Positions 21,544 through 29,684 are shown, numbered from the stretch's first letter. The stretch is 64,000 nt of DNA from Bordetella genomosp. 12 (GCF_002261355.1 NZ_NEVU01000002.1:248001-312000), one strand, 5' to 3'. A program made the numbers and translations. The notes: a model not told the origin generated them from the sequence alone.

Positions 21544-21909
21544 ATGCGCCTGCTGTTCCTGGTGCTTCTCGTGCTGGTTGGTCTGATCCAGTACCCGCTT
21601 TGGCTCGGCAAAGGCGGGTGGTTCAAGGTTTGGGATTACCAGCATGACGTGGCCGCCCAGCGCGAGGTCAACGAAGGCTTGCGGGCCCGCAATGCGGCGC
21701 TCGAAGCCGAAGTGCGGGATCTGGATAGCGGTACCGGGGCCATCGAAGAGCGGGCCCGCGGCGATCTGGGCATGATGCGCGAAGGCGAAGTCTTCGTGCA
21801 TGTGCTGCCGCCGGGCTCTCCCTTGCCCTCGGCCAATGCCGTCCCGCAGGCAACGGCCCCCAAACCGCCGCCCAAGCCCGGCACGGCCGCCACACCGCCC
21901 CGGCGCTGA
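21544..21909 (+). CDS. ftsB: Cell division protein FtsB
   Basis: A 121-aa bitopic membrane protein of the divisome FtsQLB complex. One membrane helix at the N-terminus (LLFLVLLVLVGLIQYPLWLG) is followed by the DivIC/FtsB coiled coil (about 35-70, with REVNEGLRARNAALEAEV), and GAIEERARGDLGMMREGEVF is the family motif. A Pro/Ala-rich tail of about 30 residues is longer than in E. coli FtsB. The position downstream of eno is the usual one in proteobacteria. Confidence 0.93.
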   Translation: MRLLFLVLLVLVGLIQYPLWLGKGGWFKVWDYQHDVAAQREVNEGLRARNAALEAEVRDLDSGTGAIEERARGDLGMMREGEVFVHVLPPGSPLPSANAVPQATAPKPPPKPGTAATPPRR

Positions 21910-21928
21910 TTTCCGTTGACGTTGCGCG

Positions 21929-22585
21929 TCAGCCGCAAGGCCGGCTGAGCGTGTGCACGCCCTCGATCTCCGGCCAGCGCGCCGGATGACTATGCATTTC
22001 CATGGAGAGTTCCAGTCTGATGGCCAGCCACCCGGCGGCCAGCAGGGCCCGCTGACACGCGTCGCCAGCCAGCGGCGCCAGGCCGGGCAGCAGGGCTGCC
22101 AGCAGGCTGGTGGCCGGCGCGCTGGCGTAGGTCAGGCGCAGGCGCAGCGTATTGGCTTCGTGGATGGAGGGCGAGCCCGGACGGGCCCGCGCCTGCTCGG
22201 CCTGGTAGTCATTGTTGATGGCGGGAGCGGGCAGCCCGGGCTGGCGCTGTCCGTGGCGGCGATAGTGGACCTCGGCGGGTTGCAGCACCTCCAGCCGCCA
22301 GGGCAGCAGGCCCGCCGCCCTGGCGTCCGCGTGCCGGGGCTGAGGCGGCAAGGGCGCCAGCGCGGCAAGGAACGCCCGCCGCATGGCATCGGGGTGCAGA
22401 TGCGTCACGCTGCCGGCGCGTGCCGCCTCGATGAGCGCCAGATACAGCAGCTGCCGTTGGCGTTGCCATTGCAAGACCTCGAACAGCGCGCTGGCGGCCA
22501 GTAACAAGACCAGGATCGCGAGGGTGAACTCGATGGCGGCTTGGCCGCGATGACGGCAACGGAAAACATAAAGGCCTGGCGACAT
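21929..22585 (-). CDS. TadE-like pseudopilin-domain protein
   Basis: A 218-aa protein with a type IV pseudopilin-like N-terminus: RHRGQAAIEFTLAILVLLLA gives a prepilin peptidase site after Gly14 and the conserved Glu at +5 of the mature protein, followed by one membrane helix. This is the TadE/TadG form seen in Flp pilus assembly. No other tad/flp gene is in the window, so it is an orphan here. The remaining region is Arg/Pro/Ala rich and gives no further domain. It lies downstream of hslO on the same strand and converges with ftsB 19 nt away. Confidence 0.65.
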   Translation of the reverse strand: MSPGLYVFRCRHRGQAAIEFTLAILVLLLAASALFEVLQWQRQRQLLYLALIEAARAGSVTHLHPDAMRRAFLAALAPLPPQPRHADARAAGLLPWRLEVLQPAEVHYRRHGQRQPGLPAPAINNDYQAEQARARPGSPSIHEANTLRLRLTYASAPATSLLAALLPGLAPLAGDACQRALLAAGWLAIRLELSMEMHSHPARWPEIEGVHTLSRPCG

Positions 22586-22639
22586 GGGCCGCAGTATGCG
22601 GTCCTTGCCGGCAGGCCGTCGATTGTGGGTGCTACGCGT

Positions 22640-23560
22640 TCAGTGGACGGTAGGCGGATCCTGTTCGGGATGCGGCGAGGCGGCTGCAAACAGGCCGGCG
22701 CAATCGACGCTATCGAACAGATAGGGTTTGCCGCAGAAGTCGCAATGGACCTCGACCTTGCCTTGTTCGGCCAGGATGTCTTGCACCTCGTGCTGTCCCA
22801 GAGTGCGCAACATGCCGGCCACGCGCTCGCGCGTGCACGGACAGAACCAGCGCACGGGCGCAGGCTCGAAGGCGATCAGCGTTTCTTCCCAGAAGAGGCG
22901 ATGGATCAAGGTGTCGATATCCGTGGCCAGGAGTTCTTCCGACGTCAGGGTGCCGGCCAGATGTAGGGCGCGGTTCCAGGTTTCGCCGGGGGCCTCGTCG
23001 TCGGCTTCATTGCCGCCTTGGTCTGGCAGGCGCTGCACCAGCAGCCCGGCGGCCACGTTGCCGTCGGCGGCCAGCCACAAACGGGTGTCCAGTTGCTCGG
23101 ACGCCTTCATGTAGTGCTGCAGCGCTTCGGCCACGGTGTCGCCTTCCAGCGGTACGATGCCTTGATAGGGCTGCTGGCCCGGAACTTTGCGTTCGGGATC
23201 CAGCACGACGATGAAGCGTCCCCCTCCCTCGGCATTGAGCAGGGATTGCATGGTGCCGTCTGCCGGGATGTCGTGGCCCTCGCGCACCTTGACGGTGGCG
23301 CGCAGGCTCAGGTCAGAGCGGCACTCGACCACCAGCAGGGCAATGGGGCCGTCTCCCTGGATCTGCAGCACCAGGGAGCCCTCGAATTTGATATTGGCCG
23401 CGAGCAGCGTGGAGGCCGCCACCATTTCGCCCAGCAGGCGTGTGATGGCTTCAGGGTACTGCTGATGAGACTGCGCCTGTTTCCAGGTGTCCTGCAGACG
23501 CACGGATTGCACGCGCACGGTGCGCGCCTCGAAGAGGTATTTCTTGAGTAAATCGGTCAT
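22640..23560 (-). CDS. hslO: Redox-regulated chaperone Hsp33
   Basis: A 306-aa cytoplasmic holdase activated by oxidative unfolding. The four zinc cysteines are in the C-terminal redox switch: WFCPCTRERV, and then VHCDFCGKPYLFD about 30 residues later (CxC...CxxC). The substrate-binding N-terminal domain includes LGEMVAASTLLAANIKFEGSL. ATG at 23560. It is the third gene of a minus-strand run (acyl-CoA synthetase, gamma-carbonic anhydrase, hslO, TadE-like), each separated by 20-55 nt. Confidence 0.96.
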   Translation of the reverse strand: MTDLLKKYLFEARTVRVQSVRLQDTWKQAQSHQQYPEAITRLLGEMVAASTLLAANIKFEGSLVLQIQGDGPIALLVVECRSDLSLRATVKVREGHDIPADGTMQSLLNAEGGGRFIVVLDPERKVPGQQPYQGIVPLEGDTVAEALQHYMKASEQLDTRLWLAADGNVAAGLLVQRLPDQGGNEADDEAPGETWNRALHLAGTLTSEELLATDIDTLIHRLFWEETLIAFEPAPVRWFCPCTRERVAGMLRTLGQHEVQDILAEQGKVEVHCDFCGKPYLFDSVDCAGLFAAASPHPEQDPPTVH

Positions 23561-23598
23561 GCAGGAATGTTAGCCGATCGACGAGTCCGCCGGCAGTT

Positions 23599-24120
23599 TC
23601 ACCCTATGCGCTTCAAGGCCGTCTTGTAGTGCCGCCCGCGCTCGGCATAAACCCGGGTGCCGGCATGCATGCCCTCGATTTCTTCCGGGGACAGTTCACG
23701 GACGATCTTGCCCACGCCGATCACCAGGGAGTTGTCGGGAATCCGGCGCCCCTCCGGCACGATGGCGCCGGCGCCGATCAGACAATTTTTGCCGACCACG
23801 GCATTGTTGAGCACGATGGCCTGCATGCCTATCAGTGCGCCGGTTTCGATGGTGCAACCATGCAACATGGCCTGGTGGCCGACGGTTACGCCGGGCCCGA
23901 TATGCATCGGACAGCCGCGGTCGACGTGCAGCACACTGCCTTCCTGAACGTTGCTGTCGCGGCCGATGACGATGGGTTCGTTATCGGCGCGGATGGCGAC
24001 ATGCGACCAGATGCTGACCCCCGCTTCGAGCACCACCTGGCCGATCAGGTCAGCACTGTCGGCGATATAGGCGCTGGGATCGATGCGGGGAATGTAGTCG
24101 TCGAGCTGGTAGATGGGCAT
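23599..24120 (-). CDS. Gamma-class carbonic anhydrase-like hexapeptide-repeat protein
   Basis: A 173-aa left-handed beta-helix protein of the YrdA/gamma-carbonic anhydrase group. The three zinc histidines are present (His65 in SVLHVD, His82 and His87 in VGHQAMLHGC). Hexapeptide repeats run through residues about 10-140 and a C-terminal helix follows. The ATG at 24120 is preferred to a TTG 15 nt upstream because family members begin just before IYQL. It is 21 nt after the acyl-CoA synthetase stop and probably cotranscribed. Enzymatic CO2 hydration is unproven for many members of this group. Confidence 0.9.
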   Translation of the reverse strand: MPIYQLDDYIPRIDPSAYIADSADLIGQVVLEAGVSIWSHVAIRADNEPIVIGRDSNVQEGSVLHVDRGCPMHIGPGVTVGHQAMLHGCTIETGALIGMQAIVLNNAVVGKNCLIGAGAIVPEGRRIPDNSLVIGVGKIVRELSPEEIEGMHAGTRVYAERGRHYKTALKRIG

Positions 24121-24141
24121 GGGCGGAGCGGGCAAACGCGG

Positions 24142-25806
24142 TCAGGAGTTGCGGTTGGCGGCGCGTTCGTGTTCGAGGCGCCTGAGCACGGCGCGCTGGA
24201 TCTTGCCCGTTGTGGTCATGGGCAGATGCGTGACGTATTCGATTTCCTTGGGGTACTCGTAAGGCGCGAGACGGGCGCGGACATGGTCTTGCAGCGCCTG
24301 AGTGATGCCGTCGGTGTCGCGGCCCAGATAGTCGTCGGTGAGCACAACGTAGGCTTTGACCAGCGCTCCGCGTTCGGGGTCGGGCTTGGGCACGACTGCC
24401 GCATTGGCCACGGCCGGATGGGACAGCAGGCAGTTTTCGATCTCGCCCGGCCCGATCCGATACCCTGCCGACTTGAAAACATCGTCGGCCCGGCCGGCAT
24501 ACCAGAGGTAGCCGTCGGCATCGATGGAGGCCAAGTCGCCGGTGCGGCACCAGTCACCGGTGTATTTGTCGGCGGTGGCCGCGTCGTTGCGCCAATAGCC
24601 GATGAACATCACCGGGTCGGGGTAGCCATGAATGTCCAGGCGGTTGAGCGCGACTTCGCCCACCTCGTCCGGGGCGACGGGCTGGCCCAGATCGTCGATC
24701 ACGGCCACGTTGTGGCCGGGATAGGGCTTGCCCATGCTGCCCGGACGCGCCGGCCAGCGCTTGTGGCTGTTGCCCACGATGTAATTCATTTCGGTCTGGC
24801 CGAACATCTCGTTGGGTTTGATGCCCAAGGCGCTTTCGCACCACGAAAAGACGGTCTCTCCCACGCTTTCGCCGGCGCTCATGATGGCGCGCAGCGCCAG
24901 CTTGTAACGGCTGCGCGGATCCGGCACTGATTTCATCATCATCTTCAGCGCGGTGGGAAAGAGGAAGGTATTGGTGATCTGGTAGCGCTCCATCAGCTCG
25001 AAAGCCCGCTCCGGCGAAAAGCGGCCGCGGGTGCCGACGATGGGGTGACCGAAGTACAGCGTGGGCAGCAGGGCGTCCATCATGCCGCCGGTCCAGGCCC
25101 AGTCGGCCGGAGACCAGAACACATCGGCCGGACGCGGGAACCAATCCTGCGAGGCCACAAAACCGGGAAGATTGCCGATCAGGACGCTGTGCGGCAGCAG
25201 CGCGCCCTTGGGCGCGCCGGTCGTGCCCGAGGTGTACAGCAGGATGGCCGGGTCGGTGGCCCGCGTGGCGACGGGTTTGAACTCCCCGGGCTGACGAGCC
25301 AGCAGGCTGCGCCAAGGCAGCACCCGCTCGTCGGCAAAGTCGATGCCGATGATCTGCTGCAGATGCGGGCAATGATCGCTGACGGCCATGAGATTGGCGC
25401 TGGAGGCGGCATCGACGATGGCGACCCGGGTTTCGGAGTCGCGCAGCCGGGACTCCAGGGCTTCCGGGCCGAACAGCGATGACAGCGGCAGGACAACGGC
25501 CCCAACGCTGTAGATCGCCATGTGCGCGACGACGGTTTCGGGGCGTTGTCCTAACACCACACCGATGCGGTCGCCGCGTTCCACGCCCATCTTGGTCAGG
25601 CCGTGAGCCAGTTGATTGGCGGCCTCGGCGAGCCGGGCGTAGGTCCAGACCTCGCGGTTGCCGGCTTCATCCTCGTAGAAGATGGCGATACGGCGTGCGT
25701 CCGCACTGCTGGATGCCCAGCGGTGGCAGCAGACTTCCGCGATGTTGAACTGTGTCGGAACCAGCCAGCGGAAAGATTGGTAAAGCGCCTGATATTGGTC
25801 GTTCAT
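24142..25806 (-). CDS. AMP-forming acyl-CoA (acetyl/medium-chain) synthetase
   Basis: A 554-aa adenylate-forming ligase that activates a carboxylic acid with ATP and CoA. The phosphate-binding motif ILLYTSGTTGAPKG is about one third along. FGQTEMNYIVGNSHKRW, the hinge-containing DWCRTGDLASIDADG, GRADDVFKSAGYRIGPGEIE and the catalytic lysine in MTTTGKIQRAVLR complete the family set. The ATG at 25806 with AAAGGG upstream is preferred; the frame extends 54 codons further without family similarity. The sequence resembles the medium-chain (ACSM) and acetyl-CoA synthetase-like groups, so chain length is open. Confidence 0.88.
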   Translation of the reverse strand: MNDQYQALYQSFRWLVPTQFNIAEVCCHRWASSSADARRIAIFYEDEAGNREVWTYARLAEAANQLAHGLTKMGVERGDRIGVVLGQRPETVVAHMAIYSVGAVVLPLSSLFGPEALESRLRDSETRVAIVDAASSANLMAVSDHCPHLQQIIGIDFADERVLPWRSLLARQPGEFKPVATRATDPAILLYTSGTTGAPKGALLPHSVLIGNLPGFVASQDWFPRPADVFWSPADWAWTGGMMDALLPTLYFGHPIVGTRGRFSPERAFELMERYQITNTFLFPTALKMMMKSVPDPRSRYKLALRAIMSAGESVGETVFSWCESALGIKPNEMFGQTEMNYIVGNSHKRWPARPGSMGKPYPGHNVAVIDDLGQPVAPDEVGEVALNRLDIHGYPDPVMFIGYWRNDAATADKYTGDWCRTGDLASIDADGYLWYAGRADDVFKSAGYRIGPGEIENCLLSHPAVANAAVVPKPDPERGALVKAYVVLTDDYLGRDTDGITQALQDHVRARLAPYEYPKEIEYVTHLPMTTTGKIQRAVLRRLEHERAANRNS

Positions 25807-25976
25807 GGCCCTTTGTTGTGAGCTCGGTGGCAACGAGTGGCAGGAATGCTCCCTGAGCCCCGGCACGGGCGATCTCGCCTCGGGCCGGCCCGGCTGCGGG
25901 AAAACGGCATCCCTGTGACCGATTTCTGCAACTGCAAGCATGAACGAGAGGGACGGGAACTGCAACATTCCCGTAT

Positions 25977-26010
25977 CCGTAAGGGGGACGTATAAGGGTA
26001 TTTACGGGGG
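25977..26010 (-). promoter_or_regulatory. G-run inverted repeat upstream of the acyl-CoA synthetase gene
   Basis: The inverted repeat CCGTAA (25977-25982) and TTACGG (26002-26007), 19 nt apart, frames two further G-run words, and the arms continue into GGGGG tracts. It lies about 170-200 nt upstream of the acyl-CoA synthetase ATG and overlaps the stop codon of the LpxH-like gene. It could be an activator site; no factor is identified. Confidence 0.35.
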
Positions 26011-26841
26011 CGGACCCTGCCGCCGCAGCGTCGAGGGCAGGGCCGGCAGGGTCAGGGAGCGCCGGGCCGCCGTGGCGGCCGGGCGCTCGGCCAACTGGCT
26101 GGCCCAGTCCAGCAGGCGCAGCTCTCCCTCGTGGTCTTCGGCCAGCGCCGACAGGCTTTCGACCCAATCGCCATCGTTGCAATAAAGCACACCATCGACC
26201 TCGCGCATCGCGGGTTTATGGATGTGGCCGCAGATCACCCCGTCCAGCCCCCGGCGCCGAGCCTCGGCGGCCAAGGTCTGCTCGAAACCATCGATGAAGG
26301 CCACCGCGTTCTTGACCTTGTGCTTGAGGTACTGGGACAACGACCAGTAATGCAGGCCCAGCCGGTGCCGCAGGCGGTTGAAGTGATTGTTCAGCCATAG
26401 CGCCAGCTGATAGAGGTTGTCGCCCAGGTGCGCCAGCCACTTGCTGTGCTGGATCACGCCATCGAACTGGTCGCCATGCAGCACCAGCAGGCGCCGGCCA
26501 GCTGCCGTGGTGTGGACGTCTTCATCCAGGATCTCGATATCGCCGAAGGCCAGCCCGACGAATTCGCGCGCAAACTCGTCGTGGTTGCCCGGCACGAAAA
26601 CCACGCGGGTGCCGTTGCGCGCCTTGCGCAGAATCCGTTGCACCACGTCGTTGTGGGCCCGCGGCCAATGCCAATGCTTGCGCAGTTGCCAGCCGTCGAT
26701 GATGTCGCCGACCAGGTAGAGCGTGTCGCAATCGTTATGCTCGAGAAAATCGAGCAGGAATTCAGCTTTGCAACCTGCGCTGCCAAGGTGGATGTCGGAT
26801 ATCCACAGCGTGCGCCAATGTGTAGGGCGAATCTCGTTCAC
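26002..26841 (-). CDS. UDP-2,3-diacylglucosamine diphosphatase-like metallophosphoesterase
   Basis: A 279-aa calcineurin-like phosphoesterase. All metal motifs are visible: ISDIHLGS, VGDIIDGWQ, PGNHDE, LVLHGDQFDG and CGHIHKP. The WRTLWISDIHLGSAGCKAEFLLDFL opening and the LQLRKHWHWP-type loop match the LpxH2 group, about 40 residues longer than E. coli LpxH. The predicted reaction is removal of UMP from UDP-2,3-diacylglucosamine in lipid A synthesis, but this group includes members of unproven role. A GTG start at 26841 has AGGAGGG 7 nt upstream. Confidence 0.8.
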   Translation of the reverse strand: MNEIRPTHWRTLWISDIHLGSAGCKAEFLLDFLEHNDCDTLYLVGDIIDGWQLRKHWHWPRAHNDVVQRILRKARNGTRVVFVPGNHDEFAREFVGLAFGDIEILDEDVHTTAAGRRLLVLHGDQFDGVIQHSKWLAHLGDNLYQLALWLNNHFNRLRHRLGLHYWSLSQYLKHKVKNAVAFIDGFEQTLAAEARRRGLDGVICGHIHKPAMREVDGVLYCNDGDWVESLSALAEDHEGELRLLDWASQLAERPAATAARRSLTLPALPSTLRRQGPPP

Positions 26842-26922
26842 GGCGTTTCCCTCCTGACCTGACGGCCAGGCTATGAAAACAGTTCCACATGACGCCTGGA
26901 TGAAAAAACAGTGACGAGGGGA

Positions 26923-27447
26923 TTACGTCCTGGCCTCGGGCACGTTGACCAGCCGGGTGCCCAGCAAGCGATCGTGGAGAAAGCTGCCCTGCGGATCCAG
27001 CCAGGTGGGGAGGAAGAGGGCGAATGGCGCGGCGACGATGAACAGGTCCATCGAGGGCCAGCCGCTCAGATGGGAGGCCAGCGCGACCAGCCCGGCCGCT
27101 GCCAGCGGCAAAGGCCAGAGCAGCAGATAGCGCAGCAACAGGATAGGCAGGCCCGGTATGCGCCCCTGGCGGTCCCGTAGTTGCATATGCCACGTCTTCA
27201 TGGGCAGTGTTTGCCCTCGATAGCGCCAGCTCAGCACGAAGTAGATGCCTATCACCAGGAAGAGCCAGGCCTGCCGGGCATGGCGCAGCGCCAGGGCATG
27301 GCGGCTCTGCGTCAGGGTGTCGAAAAGATAGCCCGCCAAAAACACGACCCCGAACAACAGCACGCCTTCGTACATCATGCAGGCGAAACGGCGCAGGCGG
27401 CTGGGCGTACTCGTCAGGGGCAGGGGAGCGGCAAGGGTGGCGGTCAT
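26923..27447 (-). CDS. RDD-family membrane protein
   Basis: A 174-aa membrane protein of the RDD family. The first helix starts with RLRRFACMMYEGVLLFGVVF, where the RDD motif position reads MYEG rather than the usual Arg-Asp-Asp. YRGQTLPMKTWHMQLRD is the conserved loop, and PQGSFLHDRLLGTRLV is the C-terminal signature. Four membrane helices are likely. Function is unknown for most members. It is 80 nt upstream of the LpxH-like gene on the same strand and behind the terminator of the small gene. Confidence 0.88.
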   Translation of the reverse strand: MTATLAAPLPLTSTPSRLRRFACMMYEGVLLFGVVFLAGYLFDTLTQSRHALALRHARQAWLFLVIGIYFVLSWRYRGQTLPMKTWHMQLRDRQGRIPGLPILLLRYLLLWPLPLAAAGLVALASHLSGWPSMDLFIVAAPFALFLPTWLDPQGSFLHDRLLGTRLVNVPEART

Positions 27448-27506
27448 GGCTGCCTATTATGCAAGCCTTGCACGGGTCATGCCCGTTTGCGCGTCCGGAT
27501 GCGAGA

Positions 27507-27534
27507 TAAAAAAAACCCGCCGGTTAGGGCGGGT
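27507..27534 (-). terminator. Rho-independent terminator after the 61-aa gene
   Basis: On the minus strand a 7-bp stem (ACCCGCC with GGCGGGT) and a 6-nt loop run into eight T. It lies about 100 nt after the small gene's stop and 60 nt before the RDD gene start, isolating the small gene as its own transcript. A second smaller hairpin (27542-27557) lies just upstream. Confidence 0.85.
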
Positions 27535-27630
27535 CTTAAAAGGGGCTTTGCAGCCCCCAAGGGGAAAACTGACAATACTGAATTCGGTACAGCTCGTATA
27601 CGACAGCACAGCCCACCAGGGGCCTGTGCC

Positions 27631-27816
27631 TCAGGCGGCGGTGTGCGCGGCCGAGTCGGTCTTGCCAAACAGCGACTTGATGCCATGGCCCAGCTTGCGC
27701 AGGCCATGGGCCAGGGCACGCAGGGGATGCGGGCGGAACTGCTCTTCCATCGCCTGCAACATCAATTGGCGTTCAAGTTCGTCGGTCAGGCGGGTAGTGT
27801 TGTTCAGGTTGATCAC
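27631..27816 (-). CDS. Small basic protein of 61 aa, unknown function
   Basis: A short gene supported by its signals: a GTG start at 27816 has GGAGG 5 nt upstream, a strong sigma-70-like promoter lies about 40 nt further up, and a terminator follows. The N-terminal half is polar with acidic residues (TRLTDELERQLMLQAMEEQF). The C-terminal half is predicted to form a basic amphipathic helix (RALAHGLRKLGHGIKSLFGK). No signal peptide, membrane helix or cysteine is present. I do not recognise the family. The controlled promoter suggests a conditionally expressed small protein. Confidence 0.75.
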   Translation of the reverse strand: MINLNNTTRLTDELERQLMLQAMEEQFRPHPLRALAHGLRKLGHGIKSLFGKTDSAAHTAA

Positions 27817-27849
27817 GGTAGCCTCCAGCGGGCTGACTGATGCTTCTGT

Positions 27850-27893
27850 CTAGGGTTAACCCGAATTATAGGGTTAACCCTAGAGCAATGCAA
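27850..27893 (-). promoter_or_regulatory. Promoter of the 61-aa gene with two palindromic operators
   Basis: On the minus strand TTGCAT (27893-27888) and a perfect TATAAT (27870-27865) are 17 nt apart. The perfect palindrome GGGTTAACCC occurs twice, at 27871-27880 inside the spacer and at 27853-27862 directly after the -10, each within CTAGGGTTAACCC-type context. The centres are 18 bp apart and the whole is symmetric. Such placement would let one factor block the promoter. The regulator is unidentified. Confidence 0.75.
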
Positions 27894-27989
27894 GCCTTGC
27901 CGTGATTCTGTGCAACACGCGCCTTCCTGGTGCTGATGATGCCCCAATTCGGCGCCGCTGTGCCCGCCTGGGCACCTTATTGTTGCGAC

Positions 27990-28036
27990 GTTGCAGCAGT
28001 TTTACAACTTGGCACGGGGGCCGGGACCGCTGCAAC
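27990..28036. repeat. Inverted repeat downstream of the rRNA methyltransferase gene
   Basis: GTTGCAGCAGT (27990-28000) pairs with ACCGCTGCAAC (28026-28036), 11 bp with one mismatch, around a 25-nt loop. GTTGCGAC just upstream repeats part of the arm. It lies 14 nt beyond the methyltransferase stop and about 100 nt upstream of the small gene's promoter, so it could be a 3'-end structure or a distal binding site. Confidence 0.4.
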
Positions 28037-28049
28037 CCTATGTTTATGT

Positions 28050-29684
28050 CTAAGCCTCGGGGGTGGCGCCGTCGCGATAGCTGGCACGCACCAGTTCGAA
28101 GGCAAACAAACGGCAATCCAGCGAACCGTTGTGCAGCGGGATGCGGCGCACGGGCTTGAGCCGCATCCGCTGGGGCAGCTTCATGTCGCTCGAAATCACA
28201 TGGGCCTGCCAGCCAGCGAACTGATGCTTCAGGCAGGCGGACCATTCGCGCCAGAACTCGTCGGCGATCTCCATGCGTTCGCCATAGGGCGGGTTGGTCA
28301 CGATCCAGCCCTGTTCGACCGGAGCCTGGATGTGGCGGGCGTCACCCACTTCGAAGCGTATTGTGTCTTCGGTCAGCCAGGCGCGCTCGGCATTGGCGCG
28401 CGCGAACTCGATGGCGCGCTCGTCGATGTCGTAGCCCACGATCGGGGTCTCGAGTTGCGTGCGGATGCGCGAGCGGGCGTCGTCCTTGAGGTCGCGCCAA
28501 CGGCGCGCGTCGTGCTGGCGCATGCGTTCGAAACCGAAGGGCCGGGAAATACCCGGCGGCACGCCCAGAGCGATCCAGGCCGCCTCGATCAAGATCGTGC
28601 CGCTGCCGCAGAAGGGATCGACCAGCGCGGCGGCCGGATCCCAGCCGGCCAGGGCCAGCATGCCGGCGGCCAGATTCTCACGCAGCGGCGCTTCGCCCTT
28701 GTCCAGGCGCCAGCCGCGCTTGAACAGCGACTCGCCCGACGTGTCCAGATACAGCGTGGCGTGCGTGCCTTCCATGAAGAGTTGCACGCGGGCGTCGGGG
28801 CGCACGGTGTCGATGCTGGGGCGTGCGCCTTCCCGGTCGCGCAGCCGGTCGCAGATGCCATCTTTGACGCGCAGATTGCAGTACTGCAGGCTGTGGACGG
28901 GGCTTTTGATGGCCGAGGTGTCCACGCGCAGCGTGTCTTCGGGGCCAAACCAGCGCTCCCAGGGCACGCTGTAAGCGAGGTCGAGCAGTTCGTCCTCGTG
29001 GTTGAGGTTGCCCTGGCCGACCTGCACCAGAATGCGCGTGGCCAGGCGCGAATAGAGGTTGGCCCGCTGGATGCCGGACCAGTCGCTACTGAATGCACAG
29101 CCGGCGCGGCCGGCCTGGGCGTCGTCAAAGCCCAGGGCTTGCATTTCGGCGGTGAGCGCGTCCTCCAGGCCCTGGGGGCAGGGGGCATAACAGCGGAAAG
29201 TCTCGGCCTGGCGGCCCATGTGCCGGCGCTGGCGATAGGCCTGCGGCGTATCGATGACAGGCGCGTCTTGCTCCGCGCTGCCGTCCTGGCCGTCGAGCAC
29301 GTCATCCCAGTCCGGGGCCGGCTGCACGACGTGGGGCGCTTCGTCGCGCACCACGCCCATGCCGCTGCGGCGCCGGTTCTCGCCGGCTGCGTCGTCGCCG
29401 CGCGAGCGCGTGCCGCGTTCGGCTGCCGCGTAGGGCTGCGGCTTGCGTCGCTGCGCGGGGCGTTCGGCGTAACCTGCGGCCGCTTCGGGCTGCTGCGGCG
29501 CGGGCCGCTCGTCGTCGCGTTGGGTGGCGTAGGCGGCGCGCTCGATCTGCGCGGCCTGGCGGGCGCGGGCGCCGCTGCGCTTGCGCCGGGCGGGTTCGCC
29601 AGTGTCGCCGGGCTCGCTGCTGGCGGCGGGTTTGGCTTTGAGCGTCAGCGTCTTGCGCGGACGGTCGTTTTCATCTTGGGACAT
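28050..29684 (-). CDS. THUMP-domain rRNA guanine-N2 methyltransferase (RlmL N-half/YpsC-like)
   Basis: A 544-aa class I SAM-dependent RNA methyltransferase. After a disordered N-terminal extension of about 165 residues rich in Arg, Gln and Ala, a THUMP domain begins near RCYAPCPQGLEDALTAEM. The SAM-binding motif is VDPFCGSGTILIEAA and the catalytic motif is TNPPYGER. The family methylates 23S rRNA G2445 (RlmL). The RlmK half of the E. coli fusion is absent. The ATG at 29684 (MSQDENDRPRK) is taken; an earlier in-frame start adds nine residues. The hemJ stop is 27 nt upstream. Confidence 0.88.
   Translation of the reverse strand: MSQDENDRPRKTLTLKAKPAASSEPGDTGEPARRKRSGARARQAAQIERAAYATQRDDERPAPQQPEAAAGYAERPAQRRKPQPYAAAERGTRSRGDDAAGENRRRSGMGVVRDEAPHVVQPAPDWDDVLDGQDGSAEQDAPVIDTPQAYRQRRHMGRQAETFRCYAPCPQGLEDALTAEMQALGFDDAQAGRAGCAFSSDWSGIQRANLYSRLATRILVQVGQGNLNHEDELLDLAYSVPWERWFGPEDTLRVDTSAIKSPVHSLQYCNLRVKDGICDRLRDREGARPSIDTVRPDARVQLFMEGTHATLYLDTSGESLFKRGWRLDKGEAPLRENLAAGMLALAGWDPAAALVDPFCGSGTILIEAAWIALGVPPGISRPFGFERMRQHDARRWRDLKDDARSRIRTQLETPIVGYDIDERAIEFARANAERAWLTEDTIRFEVGDARHIQAPVEQGWIVTNPPYGERMEIADEFWREWSACLKHQFAGWQAHVISSDMKLPQRMRLKPVRRIPLHNGSLDCRLFAFELVRASYRDGATPEA

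Noticed and set aside
27477-27719. Minus-strand 80-codon open frame overlapping the 61-aa gene
   Set aside because: It is out of frame with the gene that has the GGAGG-GTG start, and it reads through the terminator hairpin.
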